A stretch of 42,530 nt of DNA from NCBI GenBank assembly GCA_945903265.1, contig CAMDNQ010000024.1, forward strand, positions 1-42,530. The letters are read 5' to 3'. Positions 7,767 to 15,452 of this stretch are shown piece after piece; position 1 is the stretch's first letter, and every line of letters begins with the position of its first letter. A model generated the notes under the pieces. It had not been told where the DNA came from. It worked only from the letters and a program-made list of their open reading frames with translations, and made no database searches. The DNA is from Candidatus Sulfopaludibacter sp. SbA3. GTDB taxonomy: Bacteria > Acidobacteriota > Vicinamibacteria > Vicinamibacterales > UBA2999. The position numbers were made by a program, and so were the translations under genes.

Positions 7767-8582
7767 TTATGTCCTGTCTGGAGCACGCCGGCCGCGATAT
7801 TCGGCGATCAGACGGGCCATCTCGTCGTGGATGTGTCCGTTCGAGGCGACGAGGTGCGCCGCAGCGGCATCGAAGGGCGCGCCGTCCATGCCGGTCACGC
7901 GGCCGCCCGCTTCCTCGACGATCAGCGCTCCGGCCGCCACATCCCACGGTTTGAGGTGCTGCTCCCAGAACGCATCGAACCGCCCTGCGGCTACGTAGCA
8001 GAGATCGAGAGCCGCGGATCCAAGCCGCCTGACCGCGCGGGACCGCGAGAGGAACAGCGCGAACAGCTCCACGAGCGGCGCCGAGTTCTGATGGACGTCG
8101 TACGGAAATCCCGTCACGAGGAGGGCCTCGCTGACGGCTGTCGTGGCCGACACCGCCAGCGGCGTTCCGTTCAGAAACGCACCGCCGCCCCGCTCCGCGG
8201 TGAACAGCTCCCGCCTGCTCGGGTCATAGACCGCGGCCACTTCCCGGTGCCCGTCGATCTCCAGTCCCAGAGATGCGCAATAGATCGGCAGGCCGTGCGC
8301 GTAATTCGTCGTCCCGTCGAGCGGGTCGAAAATCCAGCGCCACCGGGACGGCGCCCGTTCGGTCGGGACGCTGCCCATTTCCTCGGCGAGGACATCGTGT
8401 CCTGGAAAGCGCTCCGCGATCACCGCGCGGCACATCCGCTCGCACTCGAGATCGACTTCGGTCACCAGATCGATCGCGCCCTTTTTCGAGATGGTGAAGC
8501 CGGACTCCTGGCGCGCCAGCTGAATCTCGCCGGCGCGGAGCACGATGTCGACGGCTGTGGCGAGAAGGGCGGGATCGGGCAA
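7767..8582 (-). CDS. suhB: Inositol monophosphatase family phosphatase
   Basis: A 271-residue metal-dependent phosphomonoesterase. Metal ligands are visible: E67/E68 in LAEEMG, the DPLDGTTNY motif with D86 and D89 (86-94), and D214 in PWDVAAGA. The likely substrate is inositol-1-phosphate, or fructose bisphosphate / 3'-phosphoadenosine phosphate in paralogues; SuhB also moonlights in rRNA antitermination in some bacteria. Substrate is not deducible here. The TTG start abuts the TAA of the upstream anti-sigma-type kinase, so the two are translationally coupled. Confidence 0.88.
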   Translation of the reverse strand: MPDPALLATAVDIVLRAGEIQLARQESGFTISKKGAIDLVTEVDLECERMCRAVIAERFPGHDVLAEEMGSVPTERAPSRWRWIFDPLDGTTNYAHGLPIYCASLGLEIDGHREVAAVYDPSRRELFTAERGGGAFLNGTPLAVSATTAVSEALLVTGFPYDVHQNSAPLVELFALFLSRSRAVRRLGSAALDLCYVAAGRFDAFWEQHLKPWDVAAGALIVEEAGGRVTGMDGAPFDAAAAHLVASNGHIHDEMARLIAEYRGRRAPDRT

Positions 8583-9026
8583 TTACGCGCTTTGGTGCTG
8601 AACGCGCTTGACCATTCGCAGCTCCATGCCCCCTTCGGGAGCGCGCTGCAGGACGAGTTCGTCCATGAAGCTGCGGATCAGGAAGATGCCGCGGCCGCTG
8701 CACTTGAGAAGGTTCTCGGGAGCCACGCAGTCGGGCAGCATGGCCGGATCGAAGCCCGATCCTTCGTCCCGGACCCGAATGGCGAGTCCCGGCGGATCGG
8801 CGTCCTCGAGCGGAGTGAACTCGACGTAGACGCGCTTGCGCTCGTCACCGCCGTTCCCGTGCTTGATGGCATTGATGACCGACTCGCGGACGGCGACGCC
8901 GACCCAGTGCAGCGATTCATCGTCCAGCCCGGCGGCGCGGCCGACCTGCTCGCTGACAGACTGTGCGACGTCGAGCATCTCGAGGGTGCTCGGAAAGTCG
9001 AGGCGGACGGGGGCGCCGCGCTGCAT
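8583..9026 (-). CDS. RsbW/SpoIIAB-type serine kinase (HATPase_c_2)
   Basis: A 147-residue single-domain GHKL ATPase of the anti-sigma factor type. The N-box ESVINAIKHGN (48-58), G1 box DEGSGFD (87-93) and G2 box GRGIFLIRSF (111-120) are all present. Such proteins phosphorylate an anti-anti-sigma (STAS) partner and bind an alternative sigma factor or another target. No STAS protein, sigma factor or PP2C phosphatase is encoded in this window, so its partner must be elsewhere. CATAAT on the minus strand (9042-9037) is a candidate -10, 10 nt before the ATG. Confidence 0.85.
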   Translation of the reverse strand: MQRGAPVRLDFPSTLEMLDVAQSVSEQVGRAAGLDDESLHWVGVAVRESVINAIKHGNGGDERKRVYVEFTPLEDADPPGLAIRVRDEGSGFDPAMLPDCVAPENLLKCSGRGIFLIRSFMDELVLQRAPEGGMELRMVKRVQHQSA

Positions 9027-9057
9027 CGCTCCAGCGATTATGACCCACTCTCCGTGT

Positions 9058-9128
9058 CAACGAGCAACCACCAACTACCAACCACCCGCCGCCGCTGACC
9101 CAACCACTAACCACCAGCCACCAACCAT
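9058..9128. repeat. Low-complexity ACCAACC-type repeat tract
   Basis: About 70 bp between the kinase and aroA consist of imperfect repeats of ACCAACC/ACCACC with a short GCCGCCGC insert. One strand has almost no G. No hairpin was seen. It resembles the heptanucleotide intergenic tract at 15403-15440. Confidence 0.6.
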
Positions 9129-9131
9129 TGT

Positions 9132-9137
9132 TATAGT
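9132..9137 (+). promoter_or_regulatory. Candidate leaderless -10 element for aroA
   Basis: TATAGT ends exactly 7 nt before the aroA ATG, so transcription would begin at or within a base of the start codon. There is no Shine-Dalgarno, and the upstream ACC-rich tract offers no -35 at 16-18 bp. Confidence 0.5.
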
Positions 9138-9144
9138 CGTCTGC

Positions 9145-10452
9145 ATGGCCAGCGCAGCGGCTGTCGTCCACCCCGCTCCGCGCGTGCGCGGCCGCGTTCG
9201 TCCTCCCGGCGACAAATCCATCTCTCATCGGTATGCGCTGCTGGCCGCGATCGCCGACGGCCCGTCGCTGATTCGCGGCTACTCCACCGGCGCCGATTGC
9301 GCATCCACGCTCCGCTGCCTGCGCGGCCTGGGTGTCACGGTGGAACAGGCGACACGGCTCGCGGGAGGCGGGACGGATGTACGAATTGCCGGGCTCGGCC
9401 CGCGCGGCTTCCGGCCGCCAGGCAGCATCCTGGACGCCGGCAACTCCGGGAGCACCATCCGGATGCTGGCGGGAATACTCGCCGCGCAGGCGTTCGCGAC
9501 GTCGCTCACCGGCGATGAGTCGTTGTGCCGCCGGCCGATGCGCCGCATTATCGTCCCGCTCGAGCGCATGGGTGCGCGCATCGCGTCTGAGGACGGCCGC
9601 CCGCCTCTCACGATTCATGGCACCGCATCGCTGTCGCCGATTGATTTCACGCCTGAAGTCCCCAGCGCACAGGTCAAGAGCGCCGTCCTTCTCGCCGGAC
9701 TCCATGCCGACGGGACGACGCGCGTGCACGAAACGATTGCCACACGCGATCACACCGAGCGTGCGCTCGTCGCCTTCGGGGGACGCGTCACGACGGCAGA
9801 CGGAACGGTTGCCGTCGAGGGGGGCCAGCGGCTTCGCGGCTGCGACCTGCTCGTGCCGGGCGATATCTCGTCGGCGGCCTTCTGGATGGTGGCCGCATCG
9901 GCGCTGCCGGATTCTGAGGTGGTGGTCGACGAAGTGGGCCTCAATCCGACGCGGACCGGGATCATCGACGTCCTGCAGCGGATGGGCGCCGACATCACGA
10001 TCGACCGCGGAGCCGCGGCCGATGACGGCGAGCCGATGGGCACGATCACCGTGCGTCACAGGGAACTGCGAAGGACGCACATCGAGCCGGACGAAGTGCC
10101 CGGCGTCATTGACGAGCTTCCGGTGCTCGCGGCGCTCGCGACGCACGGCGGTGAGCTCTCCGTGAGCGGCGCCGGGGAGCTGCGGGTCAAGGAAAGCGAT
10201 CGCATCTCGGCACTCGCGGACGGACTGCGGCGGATGGGCGCGGATATCGAGGAGCAGCCCGACGGATTCCACGTCCGGGGGGCGCGCCGGCTGCGCGGGG
10301 GCGAGGTCGACGCGCACAATGACCACCGGCTGGCGATGGCGTTCGCCGTCGCGGCGCTCGGGGCCACCGGCCCTACGACCATCCACGACGCAGGCGCCGC
10401 CGCCGTTTCGTATCCGGAGTTCTTCTCCGTGCTCGAATCGCTTCGCGCGTGA
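9145..10452 (+). CDS. aroA: 3-phosphoshikimate 1-carboxyvinyltransferase (EPSP synthase)
   Basis: A 435-residue enzyme that joins phosphoenolpyruvate to shikimate-3-phosphate in the aromatic pathway. It has PPGDKSISHR (20-29), GNSGSTIRMLAG (99-110) and the C-terminal signature RVKESDRIS. Four motifs used to define class II (glyphosate-insensitive type) enzymes are present: GDKS (22-25), SAQVK (174-178), RDHTE (201-205) and NPTR (267-270). The Gly in NSGST is retained, as in Bacillus enzymes. The frame stays open upstream, but ATG 9145 fits the family N-terminus and the leaderless -10. Its stop overlaps the aroK start (GTGA). Confidence 0.95.
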   Translation: MASAAAVVHPAPRVRGRVRPPGDKSISHRYALLAAIADGPSLIRGYSTGADCASTLRCLRGLGVTVEQATRLAGGGTDVRIAGLGPRGFRPPGSILDAGNSGSTIRMLAGILAAQAFATSLTGDESLCRRPMRRIIVPLERMGARIASEDGRPPLTIHGTASLSPIDFTPEVPSAQVKSAVLLAGLHADGTTRVHETIATRDHTERALVAFGGRVTTADGTVAVEGGQRLRGCDLLVPGDISSAAFWMVAASALPDSEVVVDEVGLNPTRTGIIDVLQRMGADITIDRGAAADDGEPMGTITVRHRELRRTHIEPDEVPGVIDELPVLAALATHGGELSVSGAGELRVKESDRISALADGLRRMGADIEEQPDGFHVRGARRLRGGEVDAHNDHRLAMAFAVAALGATGPTTIHDAGAAAVSYPEFFSVLESLRA

Positions 10453-10946
10453 AAACCGACAAACTGTACCTGGTTGGCTTCATGGGCGCCGGCAAGTCGA
10501 CTGTCGCGGCGGCGCTCGGCCGCCGCATCGGCTGGCCGACCGAGGATATCGACGCGCGCATCGAGGCGCTGGAGCGCCGATCGGTCGCCGCAATCTTTGC
10601 CCGGGACGGCGAGCCGTATTTCCGCGACGTCGAGCGACAGGTCCTCCGCGATCTGCTGCCGCAGCGGAATGTGATCGTCGCGGCGGGCGGCGGGACGTTC
10701 GAGGACCCGGAGAACCGCGCCGCCATGCTGTCGGATGGAGCAGCGGTATGGCTGGACCTGCCCCTGGACGAAGTCGTCAAACGCGTGCCCGCCGATGGCC
10801 GCCGACCCCTCGCCGCCGACCTCGTGCAGCTCGAGCAGCTCTACGGCCGCCGGCGCCTCTCCTACCAGCAGGCGCACGTCCGCGTCGATGCCTCGAAGCC
10901 CGTCGACGAAGTCGTCGAGCGGCTCCTCGAATGGATTGGGTACTAG
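10449..10946 (+). CDS. aroK: Shikimate kinase
   Basis: A 165-residue P-loop kinase that phosphorylates shikimate, the step just before AroA. Walker A is GFMGAGKST (10-18), the substrate-binding Asp is in DIDARIE (33-39), and VAAGGGTF carries the Gly-rich shikimate-binding loop. RRPL and RRLSYQQA form the lid and adenine-binding part. The GTG start overlaps the aroA stop, so translation is coupled. Placing two consecutive pathway enzymes in one operon supports both calls. Confidence 0.93.
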   Translation: MKTDKLYLVGFMGAGKSTVAAALGRRIGWPTEDIDARIEALERRSVAAIFARDGEPYFRDVERQVLRDLLPQRNVIVAAGGGTFEDPENRAAMLSDGAAVWLDLPLDEVVKRVPADGRRPLAADLVQLEQLYGRRRLSYQQAHVRVDASKPVDEVVERLLEWIGY

Positions 10947-11716
10947 TGCGGTACCTCGTCATCAGCGACATTCACGCGAACCTGGAAGCGCTCGAGGCGA
11001 CGCTGGCCGCCGCCGCCAGCGGCTACGACAAGGTGCTCATGCTCGGCGATCTGGTTGGCTATGGGGCGGATCCGAATGCTGTAATCGACCGCGTGCGCGA
11101 ACTGCCGCTGGCGGCCGTGATTCGGGGCAATCACGACAAGGTGGCGGCAGGCATTGAGAGCACCGACGGCTTCAACTTCGTCGCACGCGCCGCCGTGACC
11201 TGGACCGCAACCGCGCTCACGCCGCCACACCTGGAGTGGCTGACGGCGCTGCCCGCCGGTCCGCTGGCGATAGACGATGCGATTGAAATCTGCCACGGCA
11301 CCCCGTACGACGAAGACGTCTACGTGTTCGACGACATGGACGCGTTTCAATCGATTCGCGCGTCCACGCGCGCGCTCTGTCTGTACGGCCATACGCATGT
11401 GCCGGCGGTCTTCCGGCTGATTGACGGATCGGCGCCAGGCGACGCCCATCGGGACCCGTCGCTCGATCTCCTGGGTCCGACAGGCGGCCCCCGATTCAAG
11501 GTGCAGCTCGAGGAGGATGCGCGTTTTCTGGTGAACTGCGGCGCGGTAGGACAACCACGCGACGGTGACCCTCGTGCGTCCTACGGAATCGTGGACACGA
11601 CCGCCGGGCTGCTGACCATCTCCAGGGTCGAGTACGACATCCCCGCCGCGCAGAGGAAGATTATCGCGGCCGGTCTACCCGACATTCTTGCGCGGCGGCT
11701 CTCGGTTGGCCGGTGA
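10946..11716 (+). CDS. Calcineurin-like metallophosphoesterase (YfcE/MJ0936 type)
   Basis: A 256-residue phosphoesterase with the full dinuclear metal set: SDIHAN (D, H), GDLVGYG (D), RGNHD (N, H), CHGTPYD and YGHTHVP (H, H). Substrate class is unknown; relatives cleave phosphodiesters, and some act on nucleotides or diadenosine tetraphosphate. I take a GTG start overlapping the aroK stop by one base (TAGTG), which puts the RYLVISDIHAN strand at residue 2. An in-frame ATG 15 bp upstream (10931) is the alternative. The 3' end overlaps the convergent small membrane protein gene by 42 bp. Confidence 0.85.
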   Translation: MRYLVISDIHANLEALEATLAAAASGYDKVLMLGDLVGYGADPNAVIDRVRELPLAAVIRGNHDKVAAGIESTDGFNFVARAAVTWTATALTPPHLEWLTALPAGPLAIDDAIEICHGTPYDEDVYVFDDMDAFQSIRASTRALCLYGHTHVPAVFRLIDGSAPGDAHRDPSLDLLGPTGGPRFKVQLEEDARFLVNCGAVGQPRDGDPRASYGIVDTTAGLLTISRVEYDIPAAQRKIIAAGLPDILARRLSVGR

Positions 11717-11836
11717 CTGGCGGCGGAGTTGCGCCGCGTAGGCATCCGCCGCGGCGCGCGACCCGAGGATCCACCCGATCACGACCCCGAGAATCAGGAT
11801 CCCCGGGATGTAGATGAAGTGGGCCGCGGTGGGCAT
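11675..11836 (-). CDS. Small membrane protein at the end of the ccm operon
   Basis: A 53-residue protein with one hydrophobic helix (FIYIPGILILGVVIGWILGSRA) and a basic, polar C-terminal tail. It is coupled to the CcmD-like gene by a TGATG overlap and is the last gene of the ccm operon. No family is recognised. The codon-level coupling and the typical membrane helix make it a likely real gene. It overlaps the convergent phosphoesterase by 42 bp. Confidence 0.6.
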   Translation of the reverse strand: MPTAAHFIYIPGILILGVVIGWILGSRAAADAYAAQLRRQSPANREPPRKNVG

Positions 11837-12132
11837 CAGGTCCGTCCGCTGCGCTTCAGGTCGGACTCGAGCCGCTCCAGCTCGCGCTGCACCGTCGCCA
11901 TCCGCCGGGCCACCGAGACAACGTAGGCGAAGAGCGCCAGGGCCACGAACGAGTACGCGGCCACCAGGAGCGGCGCGGCCGGGAGTTGATCCTGCGCAGG
12001 CAGCTCGTCGATCGGGACGAACTCCTCCTGCTGCTGCGGCGCCGGTTGCTGGGCCCACACGATCGCCGGGCCGGCGAGCGCCACGCATACACACACCATC
12101 GCAAAAAGAATCCTGTGCATCGTCCTATTCAT
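11836..12132 (-). CDS. ccmD: CcmD-like haem exporter accessory protein with signal peptide
   Basis: A 98-residue protein: signal peptide (cleavage near IVWAQQ), a Pro/Gln-rich acidic spacer, one membrane helix, then a basic helix with YVVSVARRMATVQRELERLES. That helix-plus-RR-ERLE pattern and the position directly after ccmC match CcmD, which releases holo-CcmE from the CcmABC complex. Typical CcmD is about 50-70 residues with no signal peptide, so the periplasmic extension is unusual. Start options are ATG 12132 (overlapping ccmC by 8 bp) or ATG 12120. Confidence 0.7.
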   Translation of the reverse strand: MNRTMHRILFAMVCVCVALAGPAIVWAQQPAPQQQEEFVPIDELPAQDQLPAAPLLVAAYSFVALALFAYVVSVARRMATVQRELERLESDLKRSGRT

Positions 12133-12781
12133 CCGTGGCGAGATATAACGCGTCGAGTCGTGACCGCTGCTCTTCAAGGCGCACACGCAGGCGCAGCAGC
12201 AGCACGAACATCAGCAGGAACGTTACCGCACTGAACCAGAGCGGAAGGCCGAATGAGGTCGGCAGCGTCGGGACGACGTTCGTTGTCGGGTGAATCGTCC
12301 GCCAGTAGTTCACCGAAATGTAGATGAACGGCACGTTGGCCATTCCGAACAGCGCCAGGCCGGCACCCAGCTTGTCCGATCCGGGGCCGCCGTATTTCCG
12401 CAGCAGCATGTAGGCGACGGCGACCATCCATCCCATCAGGCTCGACGTCAGGCGGACGTCCCACTGCCACCAGACCCCCCACGCCTTGCGCGCCCACAAC
12501 GGACCCGTGATGAGTGTGATGGCGCCAAACAGCACGACGAGCTCCGCCGCCGCCCACGCTGTTCTGTCGTGGCGCGGGTTGCCGCCGAAGAGATACCGGA
12601 GGCTGGCGACGCCGCAGACGATCGCCGAGAGCAGGAAGATCCAGGCGGACGGGAGATGCACGTAGAAGATCTTCTGCACCAGCCCCATCGTGGACTCGTA
12701 CGGTGCCTGAGCGATCAACACCGGCGCGATGGCGAACATCAGGCCGCAGACGACCGCGGCGGGAACGAACCACTTTTGCAT
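12125..12781 (-). CDS. ccmC: Haem exporter CcmC
   Basis: A 218-residue integral membrane protein with six helices and the CcmC haem-handling tryptophan-rich motif GVWWQWDVRLTSSL in a periplasmic loop. VHLPSAW, holding a conserved His haem ligand, precedes it, and SVNYWRTIHP holds the second His. CcmC loads haem onto CcmE. Length is slightly short of proteobacterial proteins but normal for this type. It follows ccmB after 69 bp containing a large palindrome. Confidence 0.95.
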   Translation of the reverse strand: MQKWFVPAAVVCGLMFAIAPVLIAQAPYESTMGLVQKIFYVHLPSAWIFLLSAIVCGVASLRYLFGGNPRHDRTAWAAAELVVLFGAITLITGPLWARKAWGVWWQWDVRLTSSLMGWMVAVAYMLLRKYGGPGSDKLGAGLALFGMANVPFIYISVNYWRTIHPTTNVVPTLPTSFGLPLWFSAVTFLLMFVLLLRLRVRLEEQRSRLDALYLATDE

Positions 12782-12790
12782 TTAACCCTC

Positions 12791-12849
12791 GCGCAGGCTG
12801 AAGCCCGCGCGCTACACCCATCTTGTAGAGCGTGGGCTTTAGCCCACGC
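12791..12849. repeat. REP-like nested palindrome between ccmB and ccmC
   Basis: Two 25-base arms (12791-12815 and 12825-12849) pair imperfectly around a 9-nt loop. Each arm is itself palindromic; the right one, GCGTGGGCTTTAGCCCACGC at 12830-12849, has perfect 9-bp arms. There is no T-tract, so this is more likely a repetitive extragenic palindrome than a terminator. It could modulate ccmB/ccmC expression ratio. Confidence 0.65.
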
Positions 12850-12850
12850 G

Positions 12851-13528
12851 TCAATCCGTCATCAACGGTTCGAAGGTCCAGAGCGCCAGCGTGACGAACA
12901 CCACGTCGAAGCATACGAGCAGCGCGAGCCAGAAGTAGATGATGCTGGCGTCCACCTCCGGCTGCAGCAGTGCGGCGGTCGCGCGAACCCCGGCAATGAT
13001 GACCGGAACGGTAATCGGATACAACAGCACCGGCAGCAGCACGTCACGGCTGCGTGCGCGAACGAGCATGGCCGCGAACAGTGTGCCCACGGCCGCGAAT
13101 CCGAGCGTCCCGAGCACCAGGATGATCGCCAGCCACCCTGGCCTCGACAGGAGCGGTGCCTGGAACAGGAGCGCGACCAGCGGCACGAGGATCATCTCGG
13201 CGCCAAGCAGAAGCGCCACGATCCCGAGCAGCTTGCCGACATAAATCGCGGGCCGGGCGGCCGGCGCCAGCAGCAGCGCACGCAGTGTTTCCGATTGCCG
13301 TTCCCGCTCGAACGTGCGCCCCAGCGCCAGCGTTCCCGCAAACGCGATCGCAATCCAGAGGATCCCCGCAGCGCCTCCCTCGGGTGCCTGGCCTTCCTGG
13401 ACCAGCGCAAACGCGAAGATCAGGACGCACGAGACCGCGAAGAAGAGCATGGTGTACGCAATCTCCAGGCTCCGGACTTCCACGGTGAAGTCCTTCCGCA
13501 GTACGAGCCAGACGATGCGTGCGAACAC
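12851..13528 (-). CDS. ccmB: Haem exporter permease CcmB
   Basis: A 225-residue permease subunit with six hydrophobic segments. The N-terminal LRKDFTVEVRS and the cytoplasmic loop FERERQSETLRALLLAP are the CcmB hallmarks that contact the CcmA ATPase. Late PVLLYPITVPVIIAG is also family-typical. It uses a GTG start overlapping the ccmA stop by one base (TAGTG). With CcmA, CcmC and CcmD it forms the complex that releases holo-CcmE. Confidence 0.95.
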   Translation of the reverse strand: MFARIVWLVLRKDFTVEVRSLEIAYTMLFFAVSCVLIFAFALVQEGQAPEGGAAGILWIAIAFAGTLALGRTFERERQSETLRALLLAPAARPAIYVGKLLGIVALLLGAEMILVPLVALLFQAPLLSRPGWLAIILVLGTLGFAAVGTLFAAMLVRARSRDVLLPVLLYPITVPVIIAGVRATAALLQPEVDASIIYFWLALLVCFDVVFVTLALWTFEPLMTD

Positions 13529-14229
13529 TACGTCGCCATCACTTTCCGGTACAGCGCCCTCAGCGCCTCAGGGCGATCCGCAACTTCTACCATGCGGCCG
13601 TCGCGCAGGAAGATCGCGCGATCGAGCAGGTCGCCTGCGAGGTCGAGGTCGTGCGTGGCGAGGACGATGATCGCGCCGGAATCACGGAGCGCGCGAAGAC
13701 GACCCAGGAGCGCCGACCCCGACGCGTCGTCAAGGCCGGTGAACGGTTCGTCCAGGAGCAGCAGCGTCGGCCTGTGAATCAGCGCGCGCTCGAGTGCCAG
13801 GCGCTGGCGCATCCCGCGCGAAAACGTCGACACCTGATCGTCGGCGCGCTCTGCCAGTCCCGCGTGCGCAAGCGCCTCGATCGTCGCGGCACGCGGATCC
13901 GGCACGCTGTACATCCCGGCAAAGAATTCCAGGTTTTCCCGTGCGGTCAGCTCGGGATAGAGAAAGAGGTCGTGACCGAGGACGCCGATCGAGGCGCGAA
14001 GGGATGCGCCGTGATGCCGGGGGTCAATCGTGCCGTATCTGATCGCTCCGCTCGTCGGACGAAGCAGCGTCGCCAGCATCGCGAGCATGGTCGACTTCCC
14101 TGCTCCGTTCGGACCAAGCAGGCCGACGATCGTGCGTTGGGGAGCGGTGAATGTAACGTGAGAAACGGCGCGGCGGCGGCCGAAATGGCGGGAGACGTCG
14201 TCAACCTGGAGCTGTTCGAATGAACTCAC
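13528..14229 (-). CDS. ccmA: Haem ABC transporter ATPase CcmA
   Basis: A 233-residue ABC ATPase. Walker A GPNGAGKS (39-46), a signature TFSRGMRQR near residue 140, Walker B LLLLDEP and the switch ATHD are present. In the ccm operon its role is ATP-driven release of haem-loaded CcmE rather than export as such. The GTG start overlaps the upstream stop (GTGA) and has ccmB directly after it. Confidence 0.93.
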   Translation of the reverse strand: MSSFEQLQVDDVSRHFGRRRAVSHVTFTAPQRTIVGLLGPNGAGKSTMLAMLATLLRPTSGAIRYGTIDPRHHGASLRASIGVLGHDLFLYPELTARENLEFFAGMYSVPDPRAATIEALAHAGLAERADDQVSTFSRGMRQRLALERALIHRPTLLLLDEPFTGLDDASGSALLGRLRALRDSGAIIVLATHDLDLAGDLLDRAIFLRDGRMVEVADRPEALRALYRKVMAT

Positions 14230-15452
14230 GCGGCGACGTCCTTGCCGCCTCCTCGCGGGTCTGGGTCGACATGATCCAGCTCGCCATAAATCTGTTCCAG
14301 CTCGGCGACGATGCGCTGGTGGCGCGCTTCATCGGACGGGGACAGGGCGCGTCGTCGCCGTTTGTCTTCGAGCGCGGCGAGCTCCGCGAGAAGCTTCTCG
14401 CGCCGCTCGGCCAGCCGGCCGGCCCCCGCGTCGACCCGCTTCCCGCGGAACCCGAGCCAGAGTCCACCAGCGATGACGAGGCCGCCGAGGGTCAGCGCCG
14501 TGTACACGGGGATGCGGCTGTGCACCGGCAGGTTCGTCAGTTGCATGGTCAGGGTCGATCCGGCCGGCATCGCGTTGCCGCTGGCGAGAAGAAACGGTGT
14601 TCCGGTTTCAGGCGCCGTGACATCCCCGACGGTGGAAAACTGCGCCGACGAGATCGACACGTCGCCGATCTTCTCGATGGCGACATTCAACTGCTCGAGT
14701 GCGACAGGCCAGGTCTGCTCAACCGTGATGTCCGACCGGTTGTAGAGCAGCTGGAACCCGATCTGGACGGATGTGACGCCCGACGCAAACGGTCCGGTCA
14801 CCGTCACCACGTCGCCGTTCACGGTGGCGCTGGGCGACGACCCCTCGAGCGTCGATGCGCCGCCCGCCCCTGACGGCAGCTGGAGAATCAGCGGACCGCC
14901 GATGTCGACCCGTGCGCGCGCGTTGTTGACGATGTCCAGGATGTAGAAGACGCGCAAGGTATCGTCGCGGAACTCCATCAGCACGCGGGAGTTCGGACCG
15001 AGCCCCACCGAGCCCTTGACCGGCGGCGCCGCGGCGGCTGCGGCATCCTCCTGATCCTTCCGCGCGGCCGCGTTCTTCATGCCGGCGACGAGAATCACAC
15101 GGAGACCGCCGGATGCGGGCACCGTGAACGAATCGGATGTCAGCGCTTCCCCGTCGACCGTCGCGTTGGCTCGAACCTCGGCGCCGGGAGTCAGCCCCGG
15201 AAACTCGGCACGGCCTTCGGCATCGGTGGTGGCTGCTCGGGGCTGGCCATTTACGGTCAGGCTCACCGCCTGGCCGACGATGTTGTTGCCAATCGCTTCA
15301 CGGACGACGCGAACCGTCACCGTGCCGGCAGCAAGATCGCCCGCGGGAATCGCCCGGCCGTGAATCAGCGATGGATCGGGCATGTTGATCTGGGCGGACA
15401 GGCCCCCAAATCCCAAAAGCCAAATCCCAAATCCCAAAGCGACGCGCTTCAT
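14226..15452 (-). CDS. Secreted membrane-anchored protein of the ccm operon, unknown function
   Basis: A 408-residue protein with a signal peptide, a periplasmic beta-rich region of about 300 residues, one membrane helix near residues 335-355 (PVYTALTLGGLVIAGGLWLGF), and a charged cytoplasmic coiled coil ending in EELEQIYGELD-like heptads. Residues 40-125 read as a carboxypeptidase-regulatory or Ig-like fold (VSLTVNGQPRAATTDAEGRAEFPGL). It is translationally coupled on both sides, between the zinc-ribbon protein and CcmA, so a role in cytochrome maturation is likely but inferred. Its signal peptide is encoded by a heptanucleotide repeat. Confidence 0.75.
   Translation of the reverse strand: MKRVALGFGIWLLGFGGLSAQINMPDPSLIHGRAIPAGDLAAGTVTVRVVREAIGNNIVGQAVSLTVNGQPRAATTDAEGRAEFPGLTPGAEVRANATVDGEALTSDSFTVPASGGLRVILVAGMKNAAARKDQEDAAAAAAPPVKGSVGLGPNSRVLMEFRDDTLRVFYILDIVNNARARVDIGGPLILQLPSGAGGASTLEGSSPSATVNGDVVTVTGPFASGVTSVQIGFQLLYNRSDITVEQTWPVALEQLNVAIEKIGDVSISSAQFSTVGDVTAPETGTPFLLASGNAMPAGSTLTMQLTNLPVHSRIPVYTALTLGGLVIAGGLWLGFRGKRVDAGAGRLAERREKLLAELAALEDKRRRRALSPSDEARHQRIVAELEQIYGELDHVDPDPRGGGKDVAA
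15403..15440. repeat. GGGATTT heptad repeat inside the signal-peptide codons
   Basis: On the minus strand, imperfect GGGATTT units (15440 to 15403) make up codons for LGFGIWLLGFGG, the hydrophobic core of the signal peptide of the 14226-15452 gene. The unit length of 7 shifts reading frame at each copy, yet the stretch stays open and hydrophobic. Confidence 0.65.
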
